Shown in pieces: positions 1 through 6,174 of a stretch of 11,214 bases of DNA. The notes below the pieces were generated by a model. The model saw only the letters and a list, made by a program, of their open reading frames with translations, was not told the DNA's origin and searched no databases. Positions within the stretch are counted from its first letter, which is position 1. Every line of letters begins with the position of its first letter. The stretch lies in NCBI GenBank assembly GCA_016177165.1, contig JACOVT010000074.1, positions 1 to 11,214 on the forward strand, written 5' to 3'. The DNA comes from Microcaldota archaeon (GTDB lineage Archaea; B1Sed10-29; JACOVT01). The translations under genes and the position numbers were made by a program.

Positions 1-1
1 G

Positions 2-493
2 CACCTGTTCAACCCGGCAGCGTTTGGAGTAACCGTTGCCACCGTGGCCGGTGTTGCGGCGCAGTCGTGGTGGGCAACAACAAACGTGTGGGCAATTGCG
101 GTAGCGGGCCTCATCCTAGCTTTCAGGCTTCGCCGGCTTCCCATGGTGGTGGCATTCTGGCTTGTTAATCTAGCTTTCTTGTTCCTATCCAATCCCGCGC
201 TTCTAAGCGCGCCGCCAGTGTCGTGGTTTAATCCAGCCATTTTGTTCCTTTCCTTATTCATGCTCACGGAACCCGTGACGGGTCCGAAGTCAAAGGAAGC
301 CAGCATCGCTTATGGAGTGCTGCTGGCGCTCTTCATTCCCCCAGCCGGCTTGTTTGCTGGCGCCGCGAGCGTCACGCTTGCCCTCCTCTTAACCAACCTG
401 TTTGCCGCGCCGCTCGACTTCCTTGTCTTGATAGTAAAAATGAAAGGAATGATGAAAAAAATGCTCAAGTCAGTGGGCGGGCCTGTGAAATAA
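2..493 (+). CDS. RnfD/NqrB-family membrane subunit, C-terminal part (gene starts before the window)
   Basis: The frame is open from the first bases, so this is the 163-codon C-terminal part of a larger gene; the ATG at 44 is internal. The fragment opens with HLFNPAAFG, a family-like motif, and later has a FMLTEPVTGP segment resembling the conserved FMxTDP region of RnfD/NqrB proteins. The remainder is very hydrophobic with about five membrane segments and ends in a lysine-rich cytoplasmic tail (KMKGMMKKMLKS). In known systems RnfD and NqrB are membrane subunits that carry covalent FMN and help couple electron transfer to Na+ or H+ translocation. The FMN-attachment region would lie upstream and cannot be checked here, nor can the presence of other Rnf subunits. 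The aldehyde dehydrogenase follows after 12 bases, so the two may be cotranscribed. Family assignment is by motif recognition and is moderately sure; the coupling ion and complex are unknown. Confidence 0.65.
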   Translation, partial: HLFNPAAFGVTVATVAGVAAQSWWATTNVWAIAVAGLILAFRLRRLPMVVAFWLVNLAFLFLSNPALLSAPPVSWFNPAILFLSLFMLTEPVTGPKSKEASIAYGVLLALFIPPAGLFAGAASVTLALLLTNLFAAPLDFLVLIVKMKGMMKKMLKSVGGPVK

Positions 494-505
494 GGATTGC
501 TTTAC

Positions 506-1840
506 ATGGAAAACAAGGTCAAAGAGTCAACGGAAGCCGAAGTAAGGGCGGCAGTTACCAAGGCGAAAGCAGCCCAAGAGAAGTGGCGTTCTATCGGGCT
601 CGAAGAGCGGATCAAGGTCCTGCGCAAACTGCATGCAGAATTGTCTAAAAGAAGGGAAGAACTGGCGCTGCTCGAGACAAAGGAAATGGGCAAACCGATA
701 AAAGAAAGCTTGAGCTTGGACATCGATTCGGGCCTGGATTACTTTAAGTGGTACTTGGATAACGCCCAAAAATACATTTCGCCAGAGGTCACATTTGAAG
801 ACGACAAGTCCAAGCATACTGTTTACTACGAGCCAACCGGAACGACCGCAGTCATTTCCCCTTGGAACTTCCCATTCTCCAACTTCGTGTGGGGGGTTGC
901 TGCTAACCTAGTGGTAGGAAACACGGTTGTTTACAAGCACTCTGAAGAATGCATACTATTCGGTAAAAGAATTGAAGAAATAGTAAACAAAGTATTACCT
1001 AAAGGAGTGTTTTATGTAGTCCACGGCGGCCCAAAGGTTGGAAAGTTACTTATTAATCAAGACGTTGACCTCATCTGCTTCACAGGAAGCGCGGAAGTAG
1101 GCCAGCAAATCTATCAAACCGCGGCTAAAAAGTTCATCAAAGTAGTCTTGGAGTTGGGTGGTTCGGCGCCGGGACTCGTGTTTGAAGACGCGGACCTGGA
1201 CTCGGTCATGGAATCCATCTACTTCAATAGGTTCTTTAACTGCGGCCAGGTTTGTGATGGGCTAAAAAGACTCCTTGTTCACAAGAGCATTTTTGACCGA
1301 GTTGTTGAAGGCCTAAAGCAAACGATAAGAAGCAAGAAAGTCGGAAACCCGGAAGACAAGGACACCGACATAGGCCCGCTGGTATCTGAAAAGCAGCTCA
1401 AGACACTGGAAGCACAGGTAAAAGACGCCGTTGACAAAGGAGCAAAAGTTGTAATAGGAGGCAAACACGTGGAAAACCTTGCCGGCCCCTATTACGAGCC
1501 TACACTGTTAACCAACGTTAAGCCAGACATGAAAGTTTGGCGAGAAGAAGTCTTCGGACCAGTTCTTCCGATAGTTCCTTTCTCTTCAGAAGACGAGGCG
1601 ATAAGGTTGGCAAACGACACTTCATACGGCTTGGGAGCGTACATATTCACGCGTGACAAGGAAAAAGCACTAAGAGTCGCCGGAAAACTTCAGACTGGCA
1701 TGGTAGCGGTAAACAATACAACCTACGTTATGCCATGCAACCCTTTTGGGGGCTACAAGAAATCTGGAATCGGACGCGAGCACGGCAAGTACGGCTTGAG
1801 AGAACTGTGCCAGGTAAAAGTAATCTCAATTGATAAATGA
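506..1840 (+). CDS. NAD(P)-dependent aldehyde dehydrogenase (succinate-semialdehyde dehydrogenase-like)
   Basis: A full-length ALDH-superfamily enzyme of 444 residues that oxidises an aldehyde to its acid with NAD(P)+. Landmarks in order, numbered from ATG 506: SPWNFPFSNF in the cofactor domain, FTGSAEVGQ at the dinucleotide site, VVLELGGS with the general-base Glu216, FNCGQVCDG with the catalytic Cys250, EEVFGPVLP and the C-terminal NPFGGYKKSGIGRE. The length and the short N-terminus match the 445-460 residue GabD/Sad-like enzymes, but substrate cannot be fixed from sequence alone. An in-frame TTG at 497 is possible, but the purine-rich AAGGA at 492-496 is 9 bases before ATG 506 and abuts the TTG, so ATG is preferred. 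It lies 12 bases after the RnfD/NqrB-like gene, suggesting cotranscription. Downstream is a hairpin array. Sampled rows range from about 28% to 52% GC. Confidence 0.92.
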   Translation: MENKVKESTEAEVRAAVTKAKAAQEKWRSIGLEERIKVLRKLHAELSKRREELALLETKEMGKPIKESLSLDIDSGLDYFKWYLDNAQKYISPEVTFEDDKSKHTVYYEPTGTTAVISPWNFPFSNFVWGVAANLVVGNTVVYKHSEECILFGKRIEEIVNKVLPKGVFYVVHGGPKVGKLLINQDVDLICFTGSAEVGQQIYQTAAKKFIKVVLELGGSAPGLVFEDADLDSVMESIYFNRFFNCGQVCDGLKRLLVHKSIFDRVVEGLKQTIRSKKVGNPEDKDTDIGPLVSEKQLKTLEAQVKDAVDKGAKVVIGGKHVENLAGPYYEPTLLTNVKPDMKVWREEVFGPVLPIVPFSSEDEAIRLANDTSYGLGAYIFTRDKEKALRVAGKLQTGMVAVNNTTYVMPCNPFGGYKKSGIGREHGKYGLRELCQVKVISIDK

Positions 1841-1934
1841 CGCTAGCTCCTCGCTAGGTGCAAGCGTATCTTCTTGTGCATGAAAAAGCAATAGCTTTTT
1901 CAGCGCAGAAGAAGCCTAAACTTCTTCTTGTGTC
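1841..1934. repeat. Hairpin array A (variable stems, GYGCA-type linkers)
   Basis: Immediately after the ALDH stop codon come short inverted repeats, each followed by a similar linker. Unit 1: CTAGC/GCTAG (1843-1847, 1853-1857) then GTGCA. Unit 2 has only a weak AAG/CTT stem, then CTTGTGCA (1873-1880). Unit 3: GAAAAAGC/GCTTTTTC (1882-1889, 1894-1901, loop AATA, extendable by T-A) then GCGCA. Unit 4: GAAGAAG/CTTCTTC (1908-1914, 1921-1927) then TTGTGTC. Stems differ in sequence but stay self-complementary; linkers recur at 18, 27 and 27 bases. The last units overlap the 3' end of the opposing permease gene. A role in 3'-end formation or termination between convergent genes is inferred from position. 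Confidence 0.7.
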
Positions 1935-3246
1935 GCGGCGCATGGATCTTGTGGTGGAGGAGCGGGCGCTCTAGGATGAAGTACGCGAGGAGGCCGGCGC
2001 CGAACACGGCGAGCATTATTGGCACAAAGATGGGCTTGGTGACCAGCTCGTACGCGAGTATGCCAGCGGATGCGGCGATCGCGACTACTGTTACCACTGG
2101 CATTCCGCGCACGCTGCCTGGGATCCTGAAGGCTCGCTTGAGTCCGGGGTATTTTCTCCTTAATTGTAGGAGGGCGAGGTTGTCGATGATGAATATCACG
2201 AATGCGGACATGACTGTGGCTTCGGCCACGAGCGAGAGGTCGCGCATCACAGCGAACAACCCCGCGATTGTAGCCACGGCCATCAAAGCCAGGTGCGGCG
2301 TGCGGAACCGGCAGGTGAAGCCGAAGCAGGCAGGCATTGCCTTCTGGCGCGCCATGCCATACAACATACGGCTGCCGCCGAGCATGTTCATAAGCACGGT
2401 GTTGGCCGTGGAGAAGAGGGCGATGACGCCTAGGATGCGAAGCATCACCTCACCGCCGGCCTTGCTGGCCGCCACGGCTAGGGCGCCCTCCTTGCCTGCA
2501 ACCGAGGCAACTATTTCCGGGTAGGTCAGCAGCGAGGTGAATGCGATTGCAACCAGTATGTAGAGTATGATGCAGACCCCCGTTGCAAGCAGGATCGCTT
2601 TTGGGAGCGTGCGGCGCACGTTCTTCACCTCTTCGGCGCTGGTCGCCAGCACCTCGAACCCGAGATAGGCGAAGAACGCAAACACGCTTGCTGAGATGAT
2701 GCCGCCGAACCCGAAGGGCGCGTCAAAAGAAAACTTTGGTGCGGTTACCACAAGGCCGAGAGAGATCACCAGAATCAAGCCGGCGACTTCTGCGATGCTT
2801 CCGATCGCGTTCGCGCGCGCAGAGTCGCGGATGCCGTGGATCGTGATGGCTAGCAGGATTACTAGGAGGATGAGCGAGCCTATCAGCGGGTCGTCAACCC
2901 AACCCATCGAGTTTAGGTAATGGCCGAAGCCCAGAGAAACTGTTGCTGCCGCGATGACGGTGGCGGCGATCACCGACCACCCCAGCAAGAAGCTAAGCAG
3001 GTTGCTGTTGAACGCCTTCTTTGAGTAAAAGAAAGAACTGCTCGCCTTGGGAAACATTGAGGAGAGCTCCGCGTACGAAAATGCGGTGAAGAGCGCGATG
3101 ATGCCGGCGATCACGAACGATAACCATAACAGGCCGCCGGCTTGTTGGCCGGCCAACCCGACGAGTACGTAGATGCCCGCACCCACGATGACGCCTATTC
3201 CCATCAGCGTGGTTTCCCAGAGCCCGAGCACGCGCGCAAGCGCCAT
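1900..3246 (-). CDS. APC-superfamily amino acid permease
   Basis: A 448-residue polytopic membrane protein of the amino acid-polyamine-organocation superfamily, likely a cation-coupled importer or exchanger of amino acids. The first membrane segment has the family's glycine-rich unwound-helix motif (GIGVIVGAGIYVLVG, residues about 17-31). Around twelve hydrophobic segments follow, with FAFFAYLGFEVLATSAEEVKN matching the family's TM6 FxAYxGFE region and its following loop, and a basic tail (RHKKKFRLLLR). Length is normal. Substrate is not determinable. The start is ATG 3246; a TATA-like element is centred about 25 bases upstream, leaving essentially no leader. The last codons coincide with hairpin units 3-4 of array A, so the C-terminal KKKF-RLLLR is encoded by an inverted repeat. 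Sampled GC is about 63%, richer than the convergent ALDH. Confidence 0.88.
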   Translation of the reverse strand: MALARVLGLWETTLMGIGVIVGAGIYVLVGLAGQQAGGLLWLSFVIAGIIALFTAFSYAELSSMFPKASSSFFYSKKAFNSNLLSFLLGWSVIAATVIAAATVSLGFGHYLNSMGWVDDPLIGSLILLVILLAITIHGIRDSARANAIGSIAEVAGLILVISLGLVVTAPKFSFDAPFGFGGIISASVFAFFAYLGFEVLATSAEEVKNVRRTLPKAILLATGVCIILYILVAIAFTSLLTYPEIVASVAGKEGALAVAASKAGGEVMLRILGVIALFSTANTVLMNMLGGSRMLYGMARQKAMPACFGFTCRFRTPHLALMAVATIAGLFAVMRDLSLVAEATVMSAFVIFIIDNLALLQLRRKYPGLKRAFRIPGSVRGMPVVTVVAIAASAGILAYELVTKPIFVPIMLAVFGAGLLAYFILERPLLHHKIHAPRHKKKFRLLLR

Positions 3247-3265
3247 GTTTGGAAAAGGCCATGTG

Positions 3266-3275
3266 TTAATAAAAG
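3266..3275 (-). promoter_or_regulatory. TATA box for the permease gene
   Basis: The minus strand reads CTTTTATTAA, centred about 25 bases before ATG 3246. This is the usual archaeal TATA-to-start distance and implies a leaderless or nearly leaderless mRNA. Assignment is by position and composition only. Confidence 0.5.
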
Positions 3276-3297
3276 CGGCGCGGCTGGGTTGGCTGGG

Positions 3298-3795
3298 TTA
3301 TACCACTCCGGCCGCGAAAGCGGCGAAGCTGGCGAGCAGCGAGATGAAACCCAGCGCCAAGAAACGGCTCATCATCGAGACCACGCGGACTTTTGATTGT
3401 GTCATGTTAAAGAGAGTTGTCGTGAATGCAAGCGTGTCGTTGAGCATCTCGCTGGTGGAAAGGCCGGAGTACATTTTCTTGTACTGGCGCAGGTTGTCGT
3501 CGAGCGGCTTGCGCGCGTCGTAGTTGGCCAGCCAGAAGCGGCGCGAGTATGCCTTGCCCTTTGGGATCTTTGGTTTGGCTGCGAACACGTATGATAGTAT
3601 GGACAGAATGGCAAACCCACCGAGGGCCAACGCGCCGTACGTCAGGATCGGGCTCTTTGAGAGCGTGAACAAGGTGGATGAGAAGCCGACTACCGCGCTG
3701 CTTACAAGCAGCATTTGAAACTTCTTGGTCTCGTAGTAGTCGGCTGTGTGGTGCGCCGACTCGCAAACGCGCATGGCGAACTCTAGCGTTTCCAT
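3298..3795 (-). CDS. Three-helix membrane protein resembling Pycsar effectors (PycTM/DUF5706-like)
   Basis: This is a 165-residue membrane protein. Visible layout: an N-terminal amphipathic helix (about 5-27, with ADYYETKKFQML), two close hydrophobic segments (about 28-46 and 51-72), a soluble charged middle of about 70 residues including RRFWLANYD and a helical stretch (NDTLAFTTTLFNMTQSKVRV, 119-138), and a final membrane segment (143-164). That order matches the PycTM/DUF5706 family, where such proteins serve as membrane-disrupting effectors of cyclic-pyrimidine (Pycsar) defence, but many family members stand alone with unknown roles. No nucleotide cyclase or cyclic-nucleotide sensor lies beside it in this window. 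The start is ATG 3795, and a TATA-like element lies about 29 bases upstream, inside the 3' region of the upstream gene. The homology is topological and by faint motif memory, so function is unproven. Confidence 0.5.
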   Translation of the reverse strand: METLEFAMRVCESAHHTADYYETKKFQMLLVSSAVVGFSSTLFTLSKSPILTYGALALGGFAILSILSYVFAAKPKIPKGKAYSRRFWLANYDARKPLDDNLRQYKKMYSGLSTSEMLNDTLAFTTTLFNMTQSKVRVVSMMSRFLALGFISLLASFAAFAAGVV

Positions 3796-3819
3796 AAAAA
3801 AGAAAGAGAAAAAGAGGGG

Positions 3820-3829
3820 ATAAAAAGCA
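3820..3829 (-). promoter_or_regulatory. TATA box for the three-helix membrane protein
   Basis: The minus strand reads GCTTTTTATC, about 29 bases before ATG 3795. It is followed by a pyrimidine-rich stretch running to the start codon with no Shine-Dalgarno match, which suits a near-leaderless transcript made independently of the upstream gene pair. Confidence 0.45.
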
Positions 3830-3835
3830 ATCGGG

Positions 3836-4135
3836 TTACTGGAAGGAGTCGCCGAGCGACTCGCTTATGTCTGACTCCGCGCTCGTGCCGAACTCCGAGT
3901 CGGCGGCGTCTGTGGAGACGCTCGCGAGTTCGCCATCCAAGAGGCCATTCAGTTCGTTGGAGACGTCAGCCGCGTCTGCTGTTGTGCCGGGCACCCCTAG
4001 CGAGCCGCCTGTGTCACCCATGCCGTCGTTCGTGTCATTCCCTGACGCGGGCGCGGCCTGTTTCCCTTGCAGGAACAGGAACGCCCCGGCGGCAAGGAGG
4101 ACGACTATTACCAGCGCGACTATTGCGTTGTTCAT
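3836..4135 (-). CDS. Small membrane-anchored protein with acidic Gly/Ser/Asp-rich outer tail
   Basis: A 99-residue protein not assigned to a family. Residues 1-22 form one hydrophobic anchor (NAIVALVIVVLLAAGAFLFL). The remaining 75 residues contain almost only small and acidic residues, with one lysine just after the anchor, no cysteine and one glycosylation sequon (NDT near residue 33). This looks like an uncleaved N-terminal anchor carrying a flexible acidic segment outside the cell. Its ATG overlaps the stop of the preceding exported protein by one base (TGATG), so translation is probably coupled and the two products may act together. The low-complexity tail could be a linker or wall-interacting segment; a pilin-like identity is not supported because no class III prepilin cleavage site is visible. 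Real expression is likely from the coupling. Confidence 0.6.
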   Translation of the reverse strand: MNNAIVALVIVVLLAAGAFLFLQGKQAAPASGNDTNDGMGDTGGSLGVPGTTADAADVSNELNGLLDGELASVSTDAADSEFGTSAESDISESLGDSFQ

Positions 4136-4794
4136 CAGCTCGCGCCCCCGCGACCGTGCACCAGCGCTACGTTGTTGTACGTTACTCCTTCAAACATCAG
4201 CGTGCCCTTATACACGCGGTTCGCGCCTATTACTTTGTCGAATGTCAGCGATACCGAGCCAACTTTTGCTGATGCAGACTCGCATTCTTCCAGCGTTTTG
4301 TTGCTGACGCGGCACGCGGCAACATCGGGCTTTTCCATTATGTCTGCGCTCCACGTCCTATCCTCGCTTCTCGCAATGCCGCTCAGCAGGTATGTCTCGC
4401 CGTTGACATCTATACGGCCGCGGTCCGAGACTTGGGCGTTGGCGATCTTGCTCCGCACCTCGGATTTGACGTCGTCCCATGTCTTGCCATTCTGACGAGC
4501 CGATCTTAGGATTTCACGAACCTGAGCAGCCGGCACATGCCGCACTTTTACCAGGTGGAACTTGGTTATTGCATAGCTCGTGCCGTCTGCTGTGATCGCT
4601 ATGCCATGCCCGTTGATAGCACTGGCGAAATGCTGCTTCATTATGCCACGAATGTCTGTCTTGTCCTTGTCGGTTGGTTTTCCAAGCCGATCCGCAGAAG
4701 TATCGGAACCCGCGTGTAGCGGCGTGTGCTCTGCCAGGACAATCGAAGCCAAAAATACTGACAGCACCAGCATTCCCAACACTTTATAACTCAT
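4135..4794 (-). CDS. Exported protein of unknown function
   Basis: A 219-residue protein with a typical cleavable signal peptide (hydrophobic residues 5-20, probable cut after LASIVLA at 21). The mature part is polar and mixed alpha/beta. An NGHGIAITADG segment near 61-71 is later echoed by RGRIDVNGETYLLSGI (125-140), hinting at repeated beta-hairpin units. Two cysteines (161 and 171) flank an NKT sequon and could form a disulfide. No catalytic motif is recognised. The start is ATG 4794, with a TATA element about 38 bases upstream and a G-rich stretch (GGGGGTG) 5 bases before the ATG that could act as a ribosome site. It is the first gene of a two-gene unit: its TGA stop overlaps the next gene's ATG by one base. 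Export of both products suggests a cell-surface role. Confidence 0.75.
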   Translation of the reverse strand: MSYKVLGMLVLSVFLASIVLAEHTPLHAGSDTSADRLGKPTDKDKTDIRGIMKQHFASAINGHGIAITADGTSYAITKFHLVKVRHVPAAQVREILRSARQNGKTWDDVKSEVRSKIANAQVSDRGRIDVNGETYLLSGIARSEDRTWSADIMEKPDVAACRVSNKTLEECESASAKVGSVSLTFDKVIGANRVYKGTLMFEGVTYNNVALVHGRGGAS

Positions 4795-4826
4795 TTAAAC
4801 ACCCCCAAAAGTAGGATAAGATCGAG

Positions 4827-4836
4827 CAATATAAGT
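4827..4836 (-). promoter_or_regulatory. TATA box for the exported-protein pair
   Basis: The minus strand reads ACTTATATTG, centred about 38 bases before ATG 4794. This predicts transcription from about 12 bases before the start codon, leaving a short leader that includes a G-rich ribosome-site candidate. Confidence 0.55.
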
Positions 4837-4859
4837 GTTTCGGAAAACTTAGGCGGCGT

Positions 4860-5516
4860 TTAACCGGCGGCGTCCTGTTTTTCCAGTATATGAGTGAGCA
4901 GCGCGTCGTAGAGCTGCTCGAACGTGAACTCCTCGCGGCAGTACTTGAGTATCTTGTCATACTGCTTGTTGTCGTAAAAGCGCGACAGCTCGTCTCCCCT
5001 TCCCTCCTTTACCGGTATGCCGAAGAACTCGTTCGCCGCCTTTTGGGAGATGGGGCGCAGCTCCAGCTGTTCTCGCGTCTTCTTCGAGATGAGAGGAGTG
5101 ATATAGCACAGGTCGAGCGCGCGCGGCAGCGCGAACAGGTTGTCCATCAGTTCCGCCTTTGAGGCGATGCCCAACGCGTCCAGCCTGCCGAAAAGGTACG
5201 GAAGGTCGAATTTGAGCATGTTGAAACCCACGAACTTGAGGCCGCACTCCTGCGACCCGCTAGAGCTGGTGTAGACATCCTCCTTCACAAGGCGCTTGAT
5301 CATGGAGTAAAACTCCGAAAGGATTTTCTTCTCTCCATCCTTCCACTCGACAAGGAAAGTCGGCGGCTTGAGCTCGTGCCTGCGCGGGGATGAGAAGCCC
5401 GGGTAGTAATTGTATGAGATTTCTAGGACTTTCGAGTGACTCATGTACGGGTTGAACGCCTTCTTCGGGTCCTCCGGAGGCACGTAGGCCTCGATGTCAA
5501 AGAACAGGTAACCCAT
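4860..5516 (-). CDS. PolB-like DEDDy 3'-5' exonuclease (COG3298-like)
   Basis: A 218-residue stand-alone exonuclease domain of the RNase H-like DnaQ/PolB type. Exo I is FFDIEA (Asp7, Glu9), Exo II is VGFNMLKFDLPYL (Asn99, Asp104) and Exo III is KYCREEF (Tyr192). The pattern resembles the predicted 3'-5' exonucleases related to the proofreading domain of family B polymerases. In DEDDy enzymes the residue four after the Exo III tyrosine is Asp; here it is Glu196, a conservative change at a metal ligand that could lower or alter activity. The neighbours are not replication genes, so repair or nucleic-acid turnover is only inferred. The start is ATG 5516, about 26 bases from a TATA-like element, so the mRNA is probably leaderless. 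It diverges from the MC1 gene across 136 bases. Confidence 0.75.
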   Translation of the reverse strand: MGYLFFDIEAYVPPEDPKKAFNPYMSHSKVLEISYNYYPGFSSPRRHELKPPTFLVEWKDGEKKILSEFYSMIKRLVKEDVYTSSSGSQECGLKFVGFNMLKFDLPYLFGRLDALGIASKAELMDNLFALPRALDLCYITPLISKKTREQLELRPISQKAANEFFGIPVKEGRGDELSRFYDNKQYDKILKYCREEFTFEQLYDALLTHILEKQDAAG

Positions 5517-5537
5517 ACCCGTATTTTGGGTGCGAGG

Positions 5538-5547
5538 GTTAAAATGG
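5538..5547 (-). promoter_or_regulatory. Candidate TATA element of the exonuclease gene
   Basis: The minus strand reads CCATTTTAAC, centred about 26 bases before ATG 5516. A GGGTG/CACCC inverted repeat (5546-5550 and 5564-5568) lies directly upstream and could hold a regulator. Both calls are weak. Confidence 0.35.
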
Positions 5548-5612
5548 GTGTTTCCATGTTTTCCACCCGTCAGAACGGTTTTCCGGCATACTGCGGCAAA
5601 GTTTAGAAAACG

Positions 5613-5620
5613 CTTATAAA
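5613..5620 (+). promoter_or_regulatory. TATA box of the MC1 gene
   Basis: CTTATAAA, a strong archaeal TATA match preceded by an A-rich stretch (TTTAGAAAACG) suitable for TFB contact. The start codon is about 36 bases downstream, predicting a leader of about 10 bases that contains the run GGGGGG at 5642-5647 just before ATG 5653. Confidence 0.7.
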
Positions 5621-5652
5621 CCTCCTCTTCCTGCTAGTCGCGGGGGGATTCG

Positions 5653-6000
5653 ATGGCAATAAGGTACTTTGCGTTGAGAACAAGCCAAGCAGGCAACGAG
5701 GACGCAGTCTTCACCGGCCGCCAGCCCAGACAGGCTGCTTTGAAGGCAGCAAGCCGAGGGTTCACCGACATCTTCCTCCGCGAACGAGGCTCCAAGAAAC
5801 TGCACCACTTCAGGGGCTCGCGCTCAAAAGTCAGGGCGCCGACCAACAAGCCCGAGTGGATGCCGGAAATGGTGTGGAAACCAAACGTCCGAAAGAGCGG
5901 GGTAGTCCACCTTGAAAGAAGGAGCGCACGCAGCGCGCGGAGAGCAAGAAGGAGCGCACGCCGGGCAAGAAGAACAGCACGAAGAGCAAGAAGACGCTAA
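5653..6000 (+). CDS. MC1-family chromosomal protein with arginine-rich C-terminal tail
   Basis: A 115-residue basic DNA-binding protein. Residues 1-89 match the archaeal non-histone chromosomal protein MC1 known from methanosarcinas and haloarchaea: VFTGRQPRQAALKAASRG (19-36), LRERGSKKLHHFRG (42-55) and NKPEWMPE (65-72). MC1 binds DNA as a monomer and bends it sharply. Two features differ from the roughly 93-residue classical protein: the loop between the first helix and the LRERG strand is several residues shorter, and a tail of about 27 residues (89-115) is added. The tail is 16 Arg with Ala, Ser and one Thr in RRxAR-type repeats, like histone H1 or protamine tails. The tail DNA has a 16-base exact repeat (5916-5931 and 5946-5961), consistent with 30-base duplication. 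Start choice is supported by the promoter spacing. Confidence 0.93.
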   Translation: MAIRYFALRTSQAGNEDAVFTGRQPRQAALKAASRGFTDIFLRERGSKKLHHFRGSRSKVRAPTNKPEWMPEMVWKPNVRKSGVVHLERRSARSARRARRSARRARRTARRARRR

Positions 6001-6001
6001 G

Positions 6002-6100
6002 GGAAGCAACACTTCCTTTGCGCATAAGTAAGCACGGCTTACCTAGCGCAGGAAACCGGTGTTTTCCTTGCGCAGAAAAACCACAAGCTTTTCTAGCGCC
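6002..6100. repeat. Hairpin array B (four variable stems with GCGC linkers)
   Basis: Directly after the MC1 stop are four hairpins in tandem, each followed by a near-constant linker. Stems: GGAAG/CTTCC (6002-6006, 6012-6016), GTAAGC/GCTTAC (6028-6033, 6037-6042), GGAAA/TTTCC (6051-6055, 6063-6067) and GAAAA/TTTTC (6075-6079, 6089-6093). Linkers: TTTGCGCA, CTAGCGCA, TTGCGCA, TAGCGCC, recurring every 26, 24 and 26 bases. On the plus strand the 5' arms are almost all purine and the 3' arms pyrimidine. The stems change while keeping pairing, so folding rather than sequence appears conserved. Array A, 4 kb away, has the same plan and the same position after a plus-strand stop. Confidence 0.8.
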
Positions 6101-6120
6101 AAAAGAACTATGTAACCAAT

Positions 6121-6160
6121 AAGGCCGAAGCTCGTGCCGAGGCCTTCTATTTCTTTTCGT
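6121..6160 (+). terminator. Candidate terminator hairpin with T-rich tail
   Basis: AAGGCC (6121-6126) pairs with GGCCTT (6141-6146), followed by the pyrimidine-rich CTATTTCTTTTCG. It lies between the convergent MC1 and lipoprotein genes, downstream of array B, and would end plus-strand transcription. Archaeal termination depends mainly on U-rich tracts, so the stem may be incidental. Confidence 0.5.
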
Positions 6161-6174
6161 CAAGCTATAGGGAA

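Noticed and set aside
1928..2524. Long plus-strand open frame (198 codons) opposite the permease.
   Set aside because: It mirrors the high-GC coding frame on the other strand and its product has no family-like features; the permease is clearly the real gene.
3282..3299. Tandem GGCTGGGTT repeat between the permease and the three-helix membrane protein.
   Set aside because: Only two copies, partly overlapping a stop codon; too little to call a functional element.
3867..4495. Overlapping plus-strand open frames opposite the exported-protein pair.
   Set aside because: The minus-strand frames have a signal peptide, a membrane anchor, coupled start/stop and a TATA box; the plus-strand frames have none of these.
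6002..6100. CRISPR array.
   Set aside because: The constant part is only 5-8 bases, and the variable parts are self-complementary hairpins, not spacers; there are no cas genes.
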